Origin: Clostridia bacterium
GTDB taxonomy: Bacteria > Bacillota > Clostridia > TANB77 > CAG-465
Direction: 5' to 3'
DNA length: 42,757 nt
NCBI GenBank assembly: GCA_017534305.1
Contig: JAFWCU010000038.1
Location: 1-42,757 of the forward strand
The notes beneath the pieces were generated by a model. It was not told the DNA's origin. It ran no database searches and saw only the letters and a list, made by a program, of their open reading frames with translations. Of the stretch, positions 8,302 to 17,127 are shown in pieces; the first letter of the stretch is position 1; each line of letters opens with the position of its first letter. A program made the translations under genes and the position numbers.

Positions 8302-9939
8302 TTATATATCACTACTCATAAAATCTTTAAGTTTTTTACTTCTTGATGGATGTCTTAATTTTCTTAAAGCTTTAGCTTCAATTTGTCTTATTCTCTCACG
8401 AGTTACATCAAATTCTTTACCAACTTCTTCAAGAGTTCTCATTCTTCCATCTTCAAGGCCAAATCTTAATTTTAAAACTTTAGCTTCTCTTGGTGTTAAA
8501 GTTTGCATTACTTCTTCAATATGTTCTCTTAGTAATGTGTCCGCTGCTTGTTCAGATGGAGATGGAGCATCATCATCTGGAATAAAGTTTCCAAGATTTG
8601 ATTCATCTTCTTCACCAACTGGAGTTTCAAGAGATATTGGTTCTTGAGAAACTTTTAATATATCTCTAACTTTTTCAACAGGCATTTCTAGTTCTACTGC
8701 AATTTCTTCTGGTGTAGGTTCTCTACCTAAAGTTTGTAATAAGTGTCTAGAAGTTTTTATTAATTTATTAATTGTTTCAACCATATGTACAGGTATTCTA
8801 ATTGTTCTAGCTTGGTCTGCAATAGCTCTTGTAATTGCTTGTCTTATCCACCATGTAGCATATGTTGAAAATTTATATCCTTTAGTTTGGTCAAATTTAT
8901 CTACTGCTTTAATTAGTCCAAGGTTTCCTTCTTGAATTAAATCTAAGAAGTTCATTCCTCTACCAATATATTTTTTAGCAATACTTACAACAAGACGTAA
9001 GTTAGATTCAATTAGTTGTTGTTTAGCAAGCTTATCTCCATTAACCATTCTTTCAGCAAGCATATTTTCTTCTTCAAATGTTAATAGTCTAATTTTACCA
9101 ATTTCTTTTAAGAACATTTTAACAGGGTCATCTACATTTAAGTTATCTACAAAAGACATATCTTGCATATCTTGGAAAAGCAAATCTTTTTCTGCTTCAT
9201 CCATGTCTTCAAGATCTGGTTCAATATCTAATTCTGCAACAGCAGAACTATCTTCATCTTTTTTGTCTAGGCTTCCTTCGATTTCTTCTTTAATCTTTCC
9301 ATCTAGAATTAAATCTTTTTCTTCATCTTCATCATCTAAAACTAATTTAACTTTTTGTTTATCTAATTCATCATAAATCTTAGTAACATATTCTGAATCT
9401 ATATCTTCTTTACTGATAAATTCAATAACATCTTTCATCATTACTTTTTTAGCTTTAACAGCGTCTTCGATGAATTTTTTAACTTTATCTTTTTGAGAAT
9501 TTCCTTTAGTTTTTTCTTCTTTGATTACTTCTTCAACTTCAATTTGTTGAGCAACTTGCTCAGCATCTTTTTTCTTAGCAGTTTTTTTAGCTGGTTTCTT
9601 TTCTTCAGCTTTAGGTTCTTCTTTTTTAGCTGCTTTTTTAGTAGTTTTCTTTTCTTCTACTTTAGGTTCTTCTTTTTTAGTTGCTTTTTTAGTGGTTTTC
9701 TTTTCCTCTACTTTAGGTTCTTCTTTTTTAGTTGCTTTTTTAGTAGTCTTCTTTTCCTCTACCTTAGCTTCCACTTTTTTAGTTGCTTTAGTAGCTTTTT
9801 CTTCTTTCTTTGCAACTTTCTTTTCTTCAGTTTTCTTAGTTTTAGGTGATTTTACAGTTTTTTCTTCAGCTTTTTTAGCTGTAGTTTTTTTAGATTTTTT
9901 TTCTAATTCTTCTGTAGCCTTTTTTTCTTCTTTTTTCAT
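8302..9939 (-). CDS. rpoD: RNA polymerase primary sigma factor RpoD (sigma-A)
   Basis: This is the housekeeping sigma factor. Region 1.2 reads [13 protein letters not shown]. Region 2 has [18 protein letters not shown] and [11 protein letters not shown]. Region 4 has the helix-turn-helix [20 protein letters not shown]. At 545 aa it is much longer than the roughly 370 aa of Bacillus SigA. The extra length is an N-terminal Lys/Glu/Ala-rich extension of about 150 residues with four 17-residue repeats. A region 1.1-like segment follows at about 155-200. ATG is preferred because AGGAG lies 9 nt upstream; GTG and TTG codons just before it are too close. It sits 16 bp behind dnaG, the classical macromolecular synthesis arrangement. 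Confidence 0.96.
   Translation of the reverse strand: MKKEEKKATEELEKKSKKTTAKKAEEKTVKSPKTKKTEEKKVAKKEEKATKATKKVEAKVEEKKTTKKATKKEEPKVEEKKTTKKATKKEEPKVEEKKTTKKAAKKEEPKAEEKKPAKKTAKKKDAEQVAQQIEVEEVIKEEKTKGNSQKDKVKKFIEDAVKAKKVMMKDVIEFISKEDIDSEYVTKIYDELDKQKVKLVLDDEDEEKDLILDGKIKEEIEGSLDKKDEDSSAVAELDIEPDLEDMDEAEKDLLFQDMQDMSFVDNLNVDDPVKMFLKEIGKIRLLTFEEENMLAERMVNGDKLAKQQLIESNLRLVVSIAKKYIGRGMNFLDLIQEGNLGLIKAVDKFDQTKGYKFSTYATWWIRQAITRAIADQARTIRIPVHMVETINKLIKTSRHLLQTLGREPTPEEIAVELEMPVEKVRDILKVSQEPISLETPVGEEDESNLGNFIPDDDAPSPSEQAADTLLREHIEEVMQTLTPREAKVLKLRFGLEDGRMRTLEEVGKEFDVTRERIRQIEAKALRKLRHPSRSKKLKDFMSSDI
9559..9762 (-). repeat. 51-bp tandem repeat inside rpoD (four units)
   Basis: Units begin at about 9559, 9610, 9661 and 9712. 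The three central-to-outer units are nearly identical, and the one nearest the sigma domains (9559-9609) is degenerate. Each encodes 17 residues of the form [17 protein letters not shown]. The array is in frame and sits in the Lys-rich extension of RpoD. Confidence 0.85.
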
Positions 9940-9955
9940 CAACACAATCTCCTTT

Positions 9956-11770
9956 TTACTTTAATCTAGAAAGCTCAATTACAATTTGATTTAACTCTAC
10001 CTTTAATATTTCTCCTTCATCTTTGGAAATATCTTGGTTTAGTCTTTCAATAATCTCATCCCTTCTAGCATATAGCTTTTCTTTTTTCTTATTCTTTAAT
10101 ACATCTTGAAGTAAACTCTCTTCATACCCTGAAATGTCGATATACATTATATCGGTGATTTCCTTTATCATATCTTCGTCTTGTATTTTAGATAAGATAT
10201 CTATTTTGTTTATATCATACTCATCTTTTAAAGATGAGATGAAATCGTAAATTTTTCTAACGTTTTCATCATCAATATCTTGAGATTTAACGTTTTCAAA
10301 TACAGCATCAACTATTTTCTTTTTCTTAGACATTAATAATGCGATAATATACTGTTCTTGTCTTTTTCTAACACTAGTAATTAGCTGCATTTTTTTATTT
10401 AATGAATTCATATCCACTTGAACTTCATTAGCTTTTTTATTTTTCATGCCTTTTTCTACTTCTTGTAGTATTGGTCCAGGACTCATACCATATTTTTTAG
10501 ATATTTTATCTATGTATAAGTCTCTTTCTATATTGTTATCTATTCTAGATAAAATACTAGAAATTCCAGTTAAAAATCTTACTTTAGAATCAAAATTATC
10601 TGGATTATAATTCTTTTCTAGTTTTTCAACTTTAAATTCTACAAGAGAAATAGCATTATCTATACATTTTTTTAATCTTTCCGGTCCATATTTATTTAAG
10701 TATTCATCCGGATCTTTAGCATCCGGTCTATCTAACTTTAACACTTTAACATTCAATCCATGATTTGCTAAAATATCTAAGCCACGCATTATTGCCTCTT
10801 GCCCAGCTTCATCTTGGTCATATCCAATAATAACGTTATCTGTGTACTTTTTAATTAAACGTGCTTGGTTTTCAGTTAATGCTGTACCAAGAGAAGCAAC
10901 TGCATTTAAAAAGCCAAATTTTTGTAATGCTATTGCATCCATATATCCTTCAACAATAATAATATTGTCTAGTTTTTCTCTTTTTGCAAAATTCATTAAG
11001 TATAATGTTCTACCTTTATGATATATATCGTTTTCTGGTGAGTTCACATACTTAGGAATTCTTTTATCTTGCAAATTTTTAGGAAGAGCTCTTCCACCAA
11101 ATCCTATTATTCTATCTCTGATATCAAAAATAGGAAAAATTACTCTCTGATAATATCTATCATACATTCTTTGAGAACTATTTTCAAGTATTATACCAGA
11201 AGCAAGCATTTCTTCTTTAGTAAATCCTTTTTCTAAAAGATAATCATATAAAGGCACTTTACCTGTAGCATATCCAATTCCAAACTTATTGATTGTTTTA
11301 GAATCAAACTTTCTTTGTAAAATATAATCCTTTACATCATTTTTTTCTTCTTTTAATAGTTCAACTAAATTATTATGATAAAACAGACCAACTTCTTTAT
11401 TTAATAATATTAGTCTATCTTTTAAATCACTTTTAGCTGTATCCATTTTATTATGATAATTGTTGTTAACAACATATCTAGATGTATCAATATTTGCACG
11501 CTCAGCAAGTACTTCTACAGCATCCCAGAAATCTAAATTTTCAATTTTCATTAAAAATGAAATTACATTTCCTCCTTCTGAGCATCCAAAACATTTAAAA
11601 ATTTGCTTGTCCATAGAAACGCAAAAAGAAGGTGACTTTTCCTTATGGAAAGGACATAGTCCCATATAATTCCTACCGCTCTTTTTTAGAGTGACATATT
11701 CAGATACTGTATCTACTATGTCATTTTGAGATATTACCTCCTCTATCAAATCACTTGAATAATATGGCAC
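9956..11770 (-). CDS. dnaG: DNA primase DnaG
   Basis: This enzyme makes the RNA primers for replication. It is 604 aa, the normal length. An N-terminal zinc finger (about 41-65) has [11 protein letters not shown] then CFGC. The catalytic core has the TOPRIM signature [13 protein letters not shown] (about 262) with YDQDEAG (about 309). The C-terminal helical part would contact the DnaB helicase. The start is a GTG with AAGGTG about 8 nt upstream. It is co-transcribed with the membrane-protein gene before it and rpoD after it. Confidence 0.96.
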   Translation of the reverse strand: MPYYSSDLIEEVISQNDIVDTVSEYVTLKKSGRNYMGLCPFHKEKSPSFCVSMDKQIFKCFGCSEGGNVISFLMKIENLDFWDAVEVLAERANIDTSRYVVNNNYHNKMDTAKSDLKDRLILLNKEVGLFYHNNLVELLKEEKNDVKDYILQRKFDSKTINKFGIGYATGKVPLYDYLLEKGFTKEEMLASGIILENSSQRMYDRYYQRVIFPIFDIRDRIIGFGGRALPKNLQDKRIPKYVNSPENDIYHKGRTLYLMNFAKREKLDNIIIVEGYMDAIALQKFGFLNAVASLGTALTENQARLIKKYTDNVIIGYDQDEAGQEAIMRGLDILANHGLNVKVLKLDRPDAKDPDEYLNKYGPERLKKCIDNAISLVEFKVEKLEKNYNPDNFDSKVRFLTGISSILSRIDNNIERDLYIDKISKKYGMSPGPILQEVEKGMKNKKANEVQVDMNSLNKKMQLITSVRKRQEQYIIALLMSKKKKIVDAVFENVKSQDIDDENVRKIYDFISSLKDEYDINKIDILSKIQDEDMIKEITDIMYIDISGYEESLLQDVLKNKKKEKLYARRDEIIERLNQDISKDEGEILKVELNQIVIELSRLK

Positions 11771-11788
11771 CTTCTCACACCTTCTTTC

Positions 11789-13027
11789 TTATGCTTCTAT
11801 CATTTTTATTCTTTCTTCTCTATTATAATAAATATTTGTTGTGTTAACTATGCATGTAATAACAAGTAGTAATGTCATTACTGGTTGGAAATATATCACT
11901 TCAATTTTAAATAATGTAACTAATGCGAATAATAATATGAATAGTAATTTAATAACAGTAGATTTTGTATCATACTTTCTATGTAAAATTACTGCTAAAA
12001 CTTCCATAAATATTATATATATGTAGCAGAACATATAAAATCTTGTAGACATACTTGAAAACTCTGATGCCTTATTTCCAAGATCCTTAATAGAACCACT
12101 AGCTTGAGAATGAATCCCAACTGTTAAATCATTTACAATATTTTGACATACACCATTACTATGATTTGCAAGTCCTCTAACAGCGCCTCTTCCAACATAA
12201 TAAATACAAGTTGAAATAATAGCTATTATTGCAAGAGATATAAATAACTTAGAAATCTTAATTCTTTCAATTTTATATATAAAATAATTATTCTTTCTTT
12301 TCTTTATAGTCTTGTTTTGTCTATTAGATAAATTTAAACTTGTTGAGTCTAAATTTGAAGTTATAAATAGTGAAACTATTGCAACTCCAAGCCAAACTAA
12401 ATAGTTAACTCCAACTATAGTACTAATTCCTATACATACACCTAGTATTATAGCTTGTACTAAATATTTTCTATTTTTTAAGTTTAATTGTTTTAATTCG
12501 TCAAGTAATATTTGTAATACGTATATTGAAGTCACCATTGTAAGAGTAATAAACTTAGAATTTAAATCTATTGTTTTATCTCCTACAGCACTAGGTAGTG
12601 TGAATACTACAAACATACTTAGTACAGAAAGTACTTCACTCTTTGAAACATTAAAAATAATCTTTTGGGTGAAAATTCCTGTAAGGTAAATTAATATAAA
12701 ATACAATATCAAAGTGCCTGTTGGATATGTATCCATAACACCATATACTTTAAAAAAAGTTGAAGCCAACATTACAAGCGTAATGTATATATACTTATAA
12801 ACTACAGCGATAGATTTTTGTAATTTTAGTCTAGATATTTTTTCTCTAACATATGTATATAACGAAACAAGCACAATTACTAAAACTACATATAAAAGCT
12901 TGAACCAATTGCTTATAGTTTGAGTATTAACTCCATCTTTATTAATGTATACAATGTCTGTTATACCTAAAAATACAATTAATGCTACAAATATTGCTAC
13001 CACTATACTACGTGAAATTTTACTCAT
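11789..13027 (-). CDS. Polytopic membrane protein, unknown
   Basis: This 412-aa protein has about ten to eleven hydrophobic segments and a basic cytoplasmic loop (about 236-252, KTIKKRKNNYFIYK). A polar loop (about 290-325) lies between the later segments. No catalytic motif is obvious and I do not recognise the family. It lies 21 bp downstream of a sugar-nucleotide transferase gene and 18 bp upstream of dnaG, so it is in the same operon. A role with the transferase in making or exporting a glycan is possible but rests only on position. Confidence 0.6.
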   Translation of the reverse strand: MSKISRSIVVAIFVALIVFLGITDIVYINKDGVNTQTISNWFKLLYVVLVIVLVSLYTYVREKISRLKLQKSIAVVYKYIYITLVMLASTFFKVYGVMDTYPTGTLILYFILIYLTGIFTQKIIFNVSKSEVLSVLSMFVVFTLPSAVGDKTIDLNSKFITLTMVTSIYVLQILLDELKQLNLKNRKYLVQAIILGVCIGISTIVGVNYLVWLGVAIVSLFITSNLDSTSLNLSNRQNKTIKKRKNNYFIYKIERIKISKLFISLAIIAIISTCIYYVGRGAVRGLANHSNGVCQNIVNDLTVGIHSQASGSIKDLGNKASEFSSMSTRFYMFCYIYIIFMEVLAVILHRKYDTKSTVIKLLFILLFALVTLFKIEVIYFQPVMTLLLVITCIVNTTNIYYNREERIKMIEA

Positions 13028-13048
13028 ACTAATACCACTCTTTTTTTA

Positions 13049-13783
13049 TTATTTATTTGAATATAATTCGTTTACTTGAGCTAATGCTTCATGAGTTCCT
13101 ACGTCAAACCATTCTCCTTCAAAAGCATAGCCATAAACTGGTAGTTTTTTGTAAAGATAAGCAACGAAGTTACCTGGAGCATCAGGTTTATTTCCTTCAT
13201 CTATATATTGTTTGAAAACTGGTACAACTTCTCTTGGATATAAATATACAGCTGTTGCAGCATATTTTCCTTTTGGTTGTTCTGGTTTTTCTTCAAAACC
13301 AACAATTTTCATATTTTCGTCTGTTTCTACGACACCTAATCTTTTTAGGTTTTCATATTCTTCTGTTTTTACACAGATAGCAGATGTTCCAAATTGTTTT
13401 TGGAAATCTACAAAATCTCTAAGTTTAAATGTAAATAAATTGTCTGTTGCAATAATTAAAACATCATCATCAATTTTAGCTTGTTCAATTGTAAATTCAA
13501 TGTCTCCTATTGCTCCTAATCTATTTTCATTAGTTGTTGTCATATCATTATACACTGTTATTGGTTTAACATTGTTTAATTTATCAGCCCATTCTTGGAA
13601 ATGAGGAGTATATTTATTGTTTGTAACTAAATAAATTTCATCTACTTCATTTAAAGTATTTACCTCATCAATAACATAATTAATTATTGGCTTTCCACCA
13701 ACCTCAAGTAATGCTTTTGGAAAATTCTCTGTTAAAGGGAATAATCTAGTTGCATAACCTGCACATAATAAAATACATTTCAT
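13049..13783 (-). CDS. Sugar-1-phosphate nucleotidyltransferase
   Basis: This enzyme (244 aa) is predicted to make a nucleotide-activated sugar from NTP and a sugar-1-phosphate. The N-terminal NTP-binding loop reads LCAGYATRLFPLTENFPKAL, where the usual GxGTR has Ala for the second Gly. A metal-binding Asp is seen in IIATDN (about 113), and EGEWFDVGT lies near the C-terminus. The family covers glucose-1-phosphate thymidylyl- and uridylyltransferases and mannose-1-phosphate guanylyltransferases. Its single-domain size is closest to RmlA/HddC-type enzymes, and the exact sugar cannot be read. It is the first gene of the operon that carries dnaG and rpoD. GGAGAG precedes ATG. Confidence 0.85.
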   Translation of the reverse strand: MKCILLCAGYATRLFPLTENFPKALLEVGGKPIINYVIDEVNTLNEVDEIYLVTNNKYTPHFQEWADKLNNVKPITVYNDMTTTNENRLGAIGDIEFTIEQAKIDDDVLIIATDNLFTFKLRDFVDFQKQFGTSAICVKTEEYENLKRLGVVETDENMKIVGFEEKPEQPKGKYAATAVYLYPREVVPVFKQYIDEGNKPDAPGNFVAYLYKKLPVYGYAFEGEWFDVGTHEALAQVNELYSNK

Positions 13784-13838
13784 ATTCTTCTCTCCTTTGT
13801 TATTTTATTTTTGTTTTTGTTTCGTTAGTTACTCCACC

Positions 13839-13867
13839 ATTATATCACAAGAATATAGATTTTTCAA
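13839..13867 (-). promoter_or_regulatory. Promoter of the nucleotidyltransferase-dnaG-rpoD operon
   Basis: TTGAAA (13862-13867), 17-bp spacer, TATAAT (13839-13844). Confidence 0.8.
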
Positions 13868-13899
13868 CTGGTTTTAAGCACTTATTTTAGGTCAAAAAA

Positions 13900-13923
13900 A
13901 TAAGGATTCAAGTGAATCCTTAT
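13900..13923 (-). terminator. Terminator of the 333-aa FWKNEW gene
   Basis: A 10-bp stem around ACTT, followed by seven T on the minus strand. Confidence 0.85.
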
Positions 13924-13951
13924 TCTTATTTTTTATTCTAATTTTCACATA

Positions 13952-14953
13952 TTAAACTGATTCAATATCATTTAATTTTTCTTCGAATTCAGATATTCTT
14001 TGTTCAGTTTCATATTGTTCAATTCTGTTTAAAGCATATAAGTATTTTCTTTCTTGAGAAAGAAGAGATTGATATTCTTCATTCCAATCTTCATGATTTT
14101 TTAGATTGTTATGAACATCATCTAATTTTTCTTCAAGTACAGATTTTATTGGTTCAAGTACATCAGCATCTTTTTCTACTTTAATTCCATTGTCTACCAT
14201 ATAAGTAACAACTTCAGCAAATAGTCTTTCACCTTGTACATTAACACCTTCATCTGTATTATCATGTAAAATACCAACTACTTTGTTAACTTGGTCTATT
14301 CCCATTCTATCAAATATTGTATCAACTCTTGAATCAATGAATTGTCCATTTTCTCCAAACACTTCTTGTCCTTTAATGAATAGGTCAACATTGTTTTGGA
14401 TAATTCTAGCTTGTTGAACTGGAAGTTCTTCAGTAGCTATTTTTAAAGCATGTCTGTCATAATATTTTCTAAACGCACTATTACACATATCTTGTGCTTC
14501 AGAATATGGTTTGAAATATTGAGCATATTCTCTTAATACTTCATGTTGAGTTTTATCTCCACTCATATTAACTCTTAACTCATCAATATTTTCACCAAAA
14601 TATGCAGTTACTTTGTGATCAATTCCATCTAATTGATAAGATGGTTGACTAACTTGAGCATCAACTGCTGGTGCCATTTCTGCAAATACTGCGTTAGCAG
14701 GTTGTGCAAAAACTCCACCTTCACTTGTTCCTTCCATTGAATCTAGAGTAACTTCTGATGAAACATTTTCTAATGTAACAGATGAAGTAGGCACTGATGA
14801 ATCTTCGCTTGAAAGTGATTCTCCTTCTTCAGGTTTTCCAGATTTAAGCATTAAATAGTCTTGTTTTCTTCCAAAAATTCTTGAAAAAGCATTTTTTACA
14901 GCGTCAATATCTTCTAGAAACAATTTCCATTCGTTTTTCCAAAATTCAAACAT
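13952..14953 (-). CDS. Unknown soluble protein with N-terminal FWKNEW motif
   Basis: I do not recognise this 333-aa protein. It starts with an amphipathic segment, MFEFWKNEWKLFLEDIDAVK (1-20). A Ser/Glu/Val-rich, probably disordered linker (about 35-105) follows. Next is a helical, charged region (about 106-260), and the C-terminal part (about 265-330) is likely coiled coil. There is no signal peptide or membrane segment. Its opening motif recurs in the 51-aa ORF just upstream on the same strand, which suggests a shared localisation or docking peptide. It has its own promoter and terminator. Ala and Val are more frequent than in most neighbours, consistent with a well-expressed structural protein, though that is inference. 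Confidence 0.65.
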   Translation of the reverse strand: MFEFWKNEWKLFLEDIDAVKNAFSRIFGRKQDYLMLKSGKPEEGESLSSEDSSVPTSSVTLENVSSEVTLDSMEGTSEGGVFAQPANAVFAEMAPAVDAQVSQPSYQLDGIDHKVTAYFGENIDELRVNMSGDKTQHEVLREYAQYFKPYSEAQDMCNSAFRKYYDRHALKIATEELPVQQARIIQNNVDLFIKGQEVFGENGQFIDSRVDTIFDRMGIDQVNKVVGILHDNTDEGVNVQGERLFAEVVTYMVDNGIKVEKDADVLEPIKSVLEEKLDDVHNNLKNHEDWNEEYQSLLSQERKYLYALNRIEQYETEQRISEFEEKLNDIESV

Positions 14954-15009
14954 TTTTCATACACCTCTTTTGTACATATATAATTTCCCATTCAATTATA
15001 TTCATTTTC

Positions 15010-15038
15010 ATTATATTAAAAGGAAATTCAAATTGCAA
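15010..15038 (-). promoter_or_regulatory. Promoter of the 333-aa FWKNEW gene
   Basis: TTGCAA (15033-15038), 17-bp spacer, TATAAT (15010-15015). Confidence 0.65.
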
Positions 15039-15158
15039 TAACAATAATATTTTATTTACGTTTCATTAACGTTACATATGCACATTTTAAGTTTTTTTAA
15101 CTATAATTAATCATTATTTAATCATGTAATAGTTTACAATAAACGGCATATTATGTAG

Positions 15159-15314
15159 TTAATTATCTGTAAAAATATATTCTATAAAAATTTTAAAATC
15201 ATTAATATCTTCTTTAACTCTTTTCCACTCATTTTTCCAAAAAGAGTTCATTTCACATTTTTGTTCTATTTCCATAATGCTTGGATAAAGCATTAATATT
15301 TTTGCATTTTTCAT
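15159..15314 (-). CDS. Small FWKNEW-motif protein (51 aa)
   Basis: This short ORF is supported by a GGAGG ribosome site 10 nt before ATG and by its own TTGAAT-17-TATAAT promoter. Residues 25-43 read FWKNEWKRVKEDINDFKIF. This aligns with FWKNEWKLFLEDIDAVKNAF at the start of the next gene downstream. The first 24 residues (MKNAKILMLYPSIMEIEQKC and on) are not shared. There is no membrane segment. It may be a free-standing copy of the docking peptide, a regulator that competes with the larger protein, or the decayed remnant of a paralogue that lost its body. The sequence alone does not decide. Confidence 0.6.
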   Translation of the reverse strand: MKNAKILMLYPSIMEIEQKCEMNSFWKNEWKRVKEDINDFKIFIEYIFTDN

Positions 15315-15342
15315 ATATTAATATCCTCCAAAACGTGATTTC

Positions 15343-15371
15343 ATTATATAAAAACCAATAATGTCATTCAA
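15343..15371 (-). promoter_or_regulatory. Promoter of the 51-aa FWKNEW gene
   Basis: TTGAAT (15366-15371), 17-bp spacer, TATAAT (15343-15348). Confidence 0.7.
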
Positions 15372-15469
15372 GAACAAAAACATTTCATTTAAGTTACCCC
15401 AAGCACTTTTCACATTTCTTATTCACTTTTAAAACTATTTGCAAAAAATGTTTGTTACATAATTACTTT

Positions 15470-15832
15470 TTAAATAACTATCATATCCTTATACGGAAAA
15501 TTTGTTATTGCGCCATATTGCCAAATATATATATTACTATAACCCATACTATTGAGAATCATAATTGCCTCTTTACTTCTTTGACCACTTGAACAATATA
15601 CTATTATCCCCTTCTTGTTTCTATACTCATTCTCACACATTCTCAGTTTTGCCACAGGAATATTTATTGCATTTATAACATGCATAAAATCATATTCACT
15701 TTTAGTCCTAACATCTATTAACACATAACTATTAGTATCCAATATCATACTTCGAATCTTATCAAAAGGAAGAAGTGTATAAATCATATTCCTACACATT
15801 CTACTTTTTCTAGGCATAAAAAAATTAAACAT
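15470..15832 (-). CDS. Rhodanese-domain protein
   Basis: This is a single rhodanese fold of 120 aa, a likely sulfurtransferase or persulfide carrier. It shows VLIDVRTKSEYDFMHVINAINIP (about 37-59), typical of the family. The active-site loop is CSSGQRS with Cys near residue 80 (IVYCSSGQRSKEA). The first ~20 residues are basic and outside the domain. AAGGAGG lies 9 nt before the chosen ATG, but both sit in a 14-bp inverted repeat followed by a T run. This hairpin looks like the terminator of the preceding bactofilin-like gene. A second ATG six codons in is an alternative start. Confidence 0.85.
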   Translation of the reverse strand: MFNFFMPRKSRMCRNMIYTLLPFDKIRSMILDTNSYVLIDVRTKSEYDFMHVINAINIPVAKLRMCENEYRNKKGIIVYCSSGQRSKEAIMILNSMGYSNIYIWQYGAITNFPYKDMIVI

Positions 15833-15867
15833 AGATATATACCTCCTTGTACAATCTATGTTTAATT
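15823..15867 (-). terminator. 14-bp inverted repeat overlapping the rhodanese start; terminator or attenuator
   Basis: The arms AATTAAACATAGAT and ATCTATGTTTAATT are perfect complements. The 17-nt loop holds AAGGAGG, and the second arm holds the rhodanese start codon and runs into TTTTT. It lies 18 bp behind the stop of the bactofilin-like gene. Confidence 0.65.
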
Positions 15868-15884
15868 CAATTTTTTATTACTAA

Positions 15885-17069
15885 TTATTTTACATTTACA
15901 ACTTCAACTTTTTTATCTTCTTTTCCTTTTTTACCAAGACAAAAGGTAGTAAACATACCTACTGCCATAATAAACAAGAAAATATTAAGCAAACCACCAA
16001 TAAATGGAATTCTACTAATTAAATTAATTATAACGAAACTTACAATAACAGTAAATATTCTATTAGGTTGAGCTTTAGCATCGGAATATTTACTAAGAGC
16101 TATTTCAGTTACAAAAGTGACAACTATAATGTTTTTTAACAATGTAAATATAATTAAACTAGCTATTCCAAACGTAACTGAAGCAATTCCAAGTTTTGGT
16201 AATAAAATAACCAAAACAATTCCAAAAACAATAGACATTATTATTCCTAGAAAAGATAGTAATCCATTAATTAATACTCTTCTTCCTTGATTAATTCTAT
16301 TTCCCATTAAAGCTAATCTTTCTTTTTTAATCAGTATCAATAATAATAAGTAAATAATCATATCAACTATAATCGCTTTAGCAAATTCAAAAAAGAAAGC
16401 TTTGAAGCCACCTTCACTTGCATTTTTAATTAAATCAATAGTAGCTCCTTCAACTTTAAGATTTGAATTATAAGTTGAAATAACAAAATCTCCAATCACT
16501 TTTCCTGTTTCTGTAATATTAACTTCTTCTGTTCTAACTCTAACATTGCCTGTAACCTCGTTATTTATATTTAATGTTGGAACAACACCAATTATATTTC
16601 CATCAACTTTTGAATTAATATTTAACTTAGCTGAGTAAACAATTAAATTTCCTTTAACATTTGCCCCTTCATCTATTGTAACTTCACCTTGACAATAAAT
16701 AGCAGTAGTTTTTTCAACAATTCCGGAAATAATAACATTTCCAGCTGAAGCAATAGCAGAATATTCACTATCTGAATTAAGTCTTACTGTATCTTGAGAA
16801 TAATATAATTGCACACCAGTAGCAGGTTTTGTAAGTGTAATTCCAGATTGAGAAACAAATATACCATCTTGTGATAATTCTTTATCAATTTCTATTCTTC
16901 CTTTTGCAATTCTTAAAAATGGCACTTTAAATTCAGAAGTATCATCACTCATTTTATACACATCTGTTACTCTTTGAGTATCTATAAGTGATGCAGCACT
17001 AACAATATTTAGTGATAAAGTAAAAACAACAATTAATGTTAGTAAAATTCTTAATCTATTTTTTAACAT
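15885..17069 (-). CDS. Bactofilin-like polymer-forming protein with signal peptide and membrane domain
   Basis: This 394-aa protein begins with a signal peptide or anchor (about 7-27). A beta-helix-like domain (about 70-215) contains repeated short segments such as EGANVKGNLIVYSAKLNINSKV, similar to polymer-forming bactofilins (DUF583). The C-terminal half has about five membrane segments (about 225-380) and a charged tail. If the signal is used, the beta-helix is outside the membrane, unlike cytosolic bactofilins. A role in envelope or spore-layer scaffolding is a guess. It has its own promoter and GAGGAGG ribosome site. Confidence 0.75.
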   Translation of the reverse strand: MLKNRLRILLTLIVVFTLSLNIVSAASLIDTQRVTDVYKMSDDTSEFKVPFLRIAKGRIEIDKELSQDGIFVSQSGITLTKPATGVQLYYSQDTVRLNSDSEYSAIASAGNVIISGIVEKTTAIYCQGEVTIDEGANVKGNLIVYSAKLNINSKVDGNIIGVVPTLNINNEVTGNVRVRTEEVNITETGKVIGDFVISTYNSNLKVEGATIDLIKNASEGGFKAFFFEFAKAIIVDMIIYLLLLILIKKERLALMGNRINQGRRVLINGLLSFLGIIMSIVFGIVLVILLPKLGIASVTFGIASLIIFTLLKNIIVVTFVTEIALSKYSDAKAQPNRIFTVIVSFVIINLISRIPFIGGLLNIFLFIMAVGMFTTFCLGKKGKEDKKVEVVNVK

Positions 17070-17095
17070 ATTAATATCCTCCTCAGTTCAAGAAT

Positions 17096-17124
17096 ATTTT
17101 ATACTAACACATTCAAATTTGCAA
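17096..17124 (-). promoter_or_regulatory. Promoter of the bactofilin-like gene
   Basis: TTGCAA (17119-17124), 17-bp spacer, TAAAAT (17096-17101). Confidence 0.55.
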
Positions 17125-17127
17125 TAA

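Noticed and set aside
9493..9964. Long plus-strand open frames rich in Phe and Ser opposite rpoD
   Set aside because: They are the antisense of the Lys/Glu repeat (AAA/GAA codons reading as TTT/TTC), with no ribosome site or family match.
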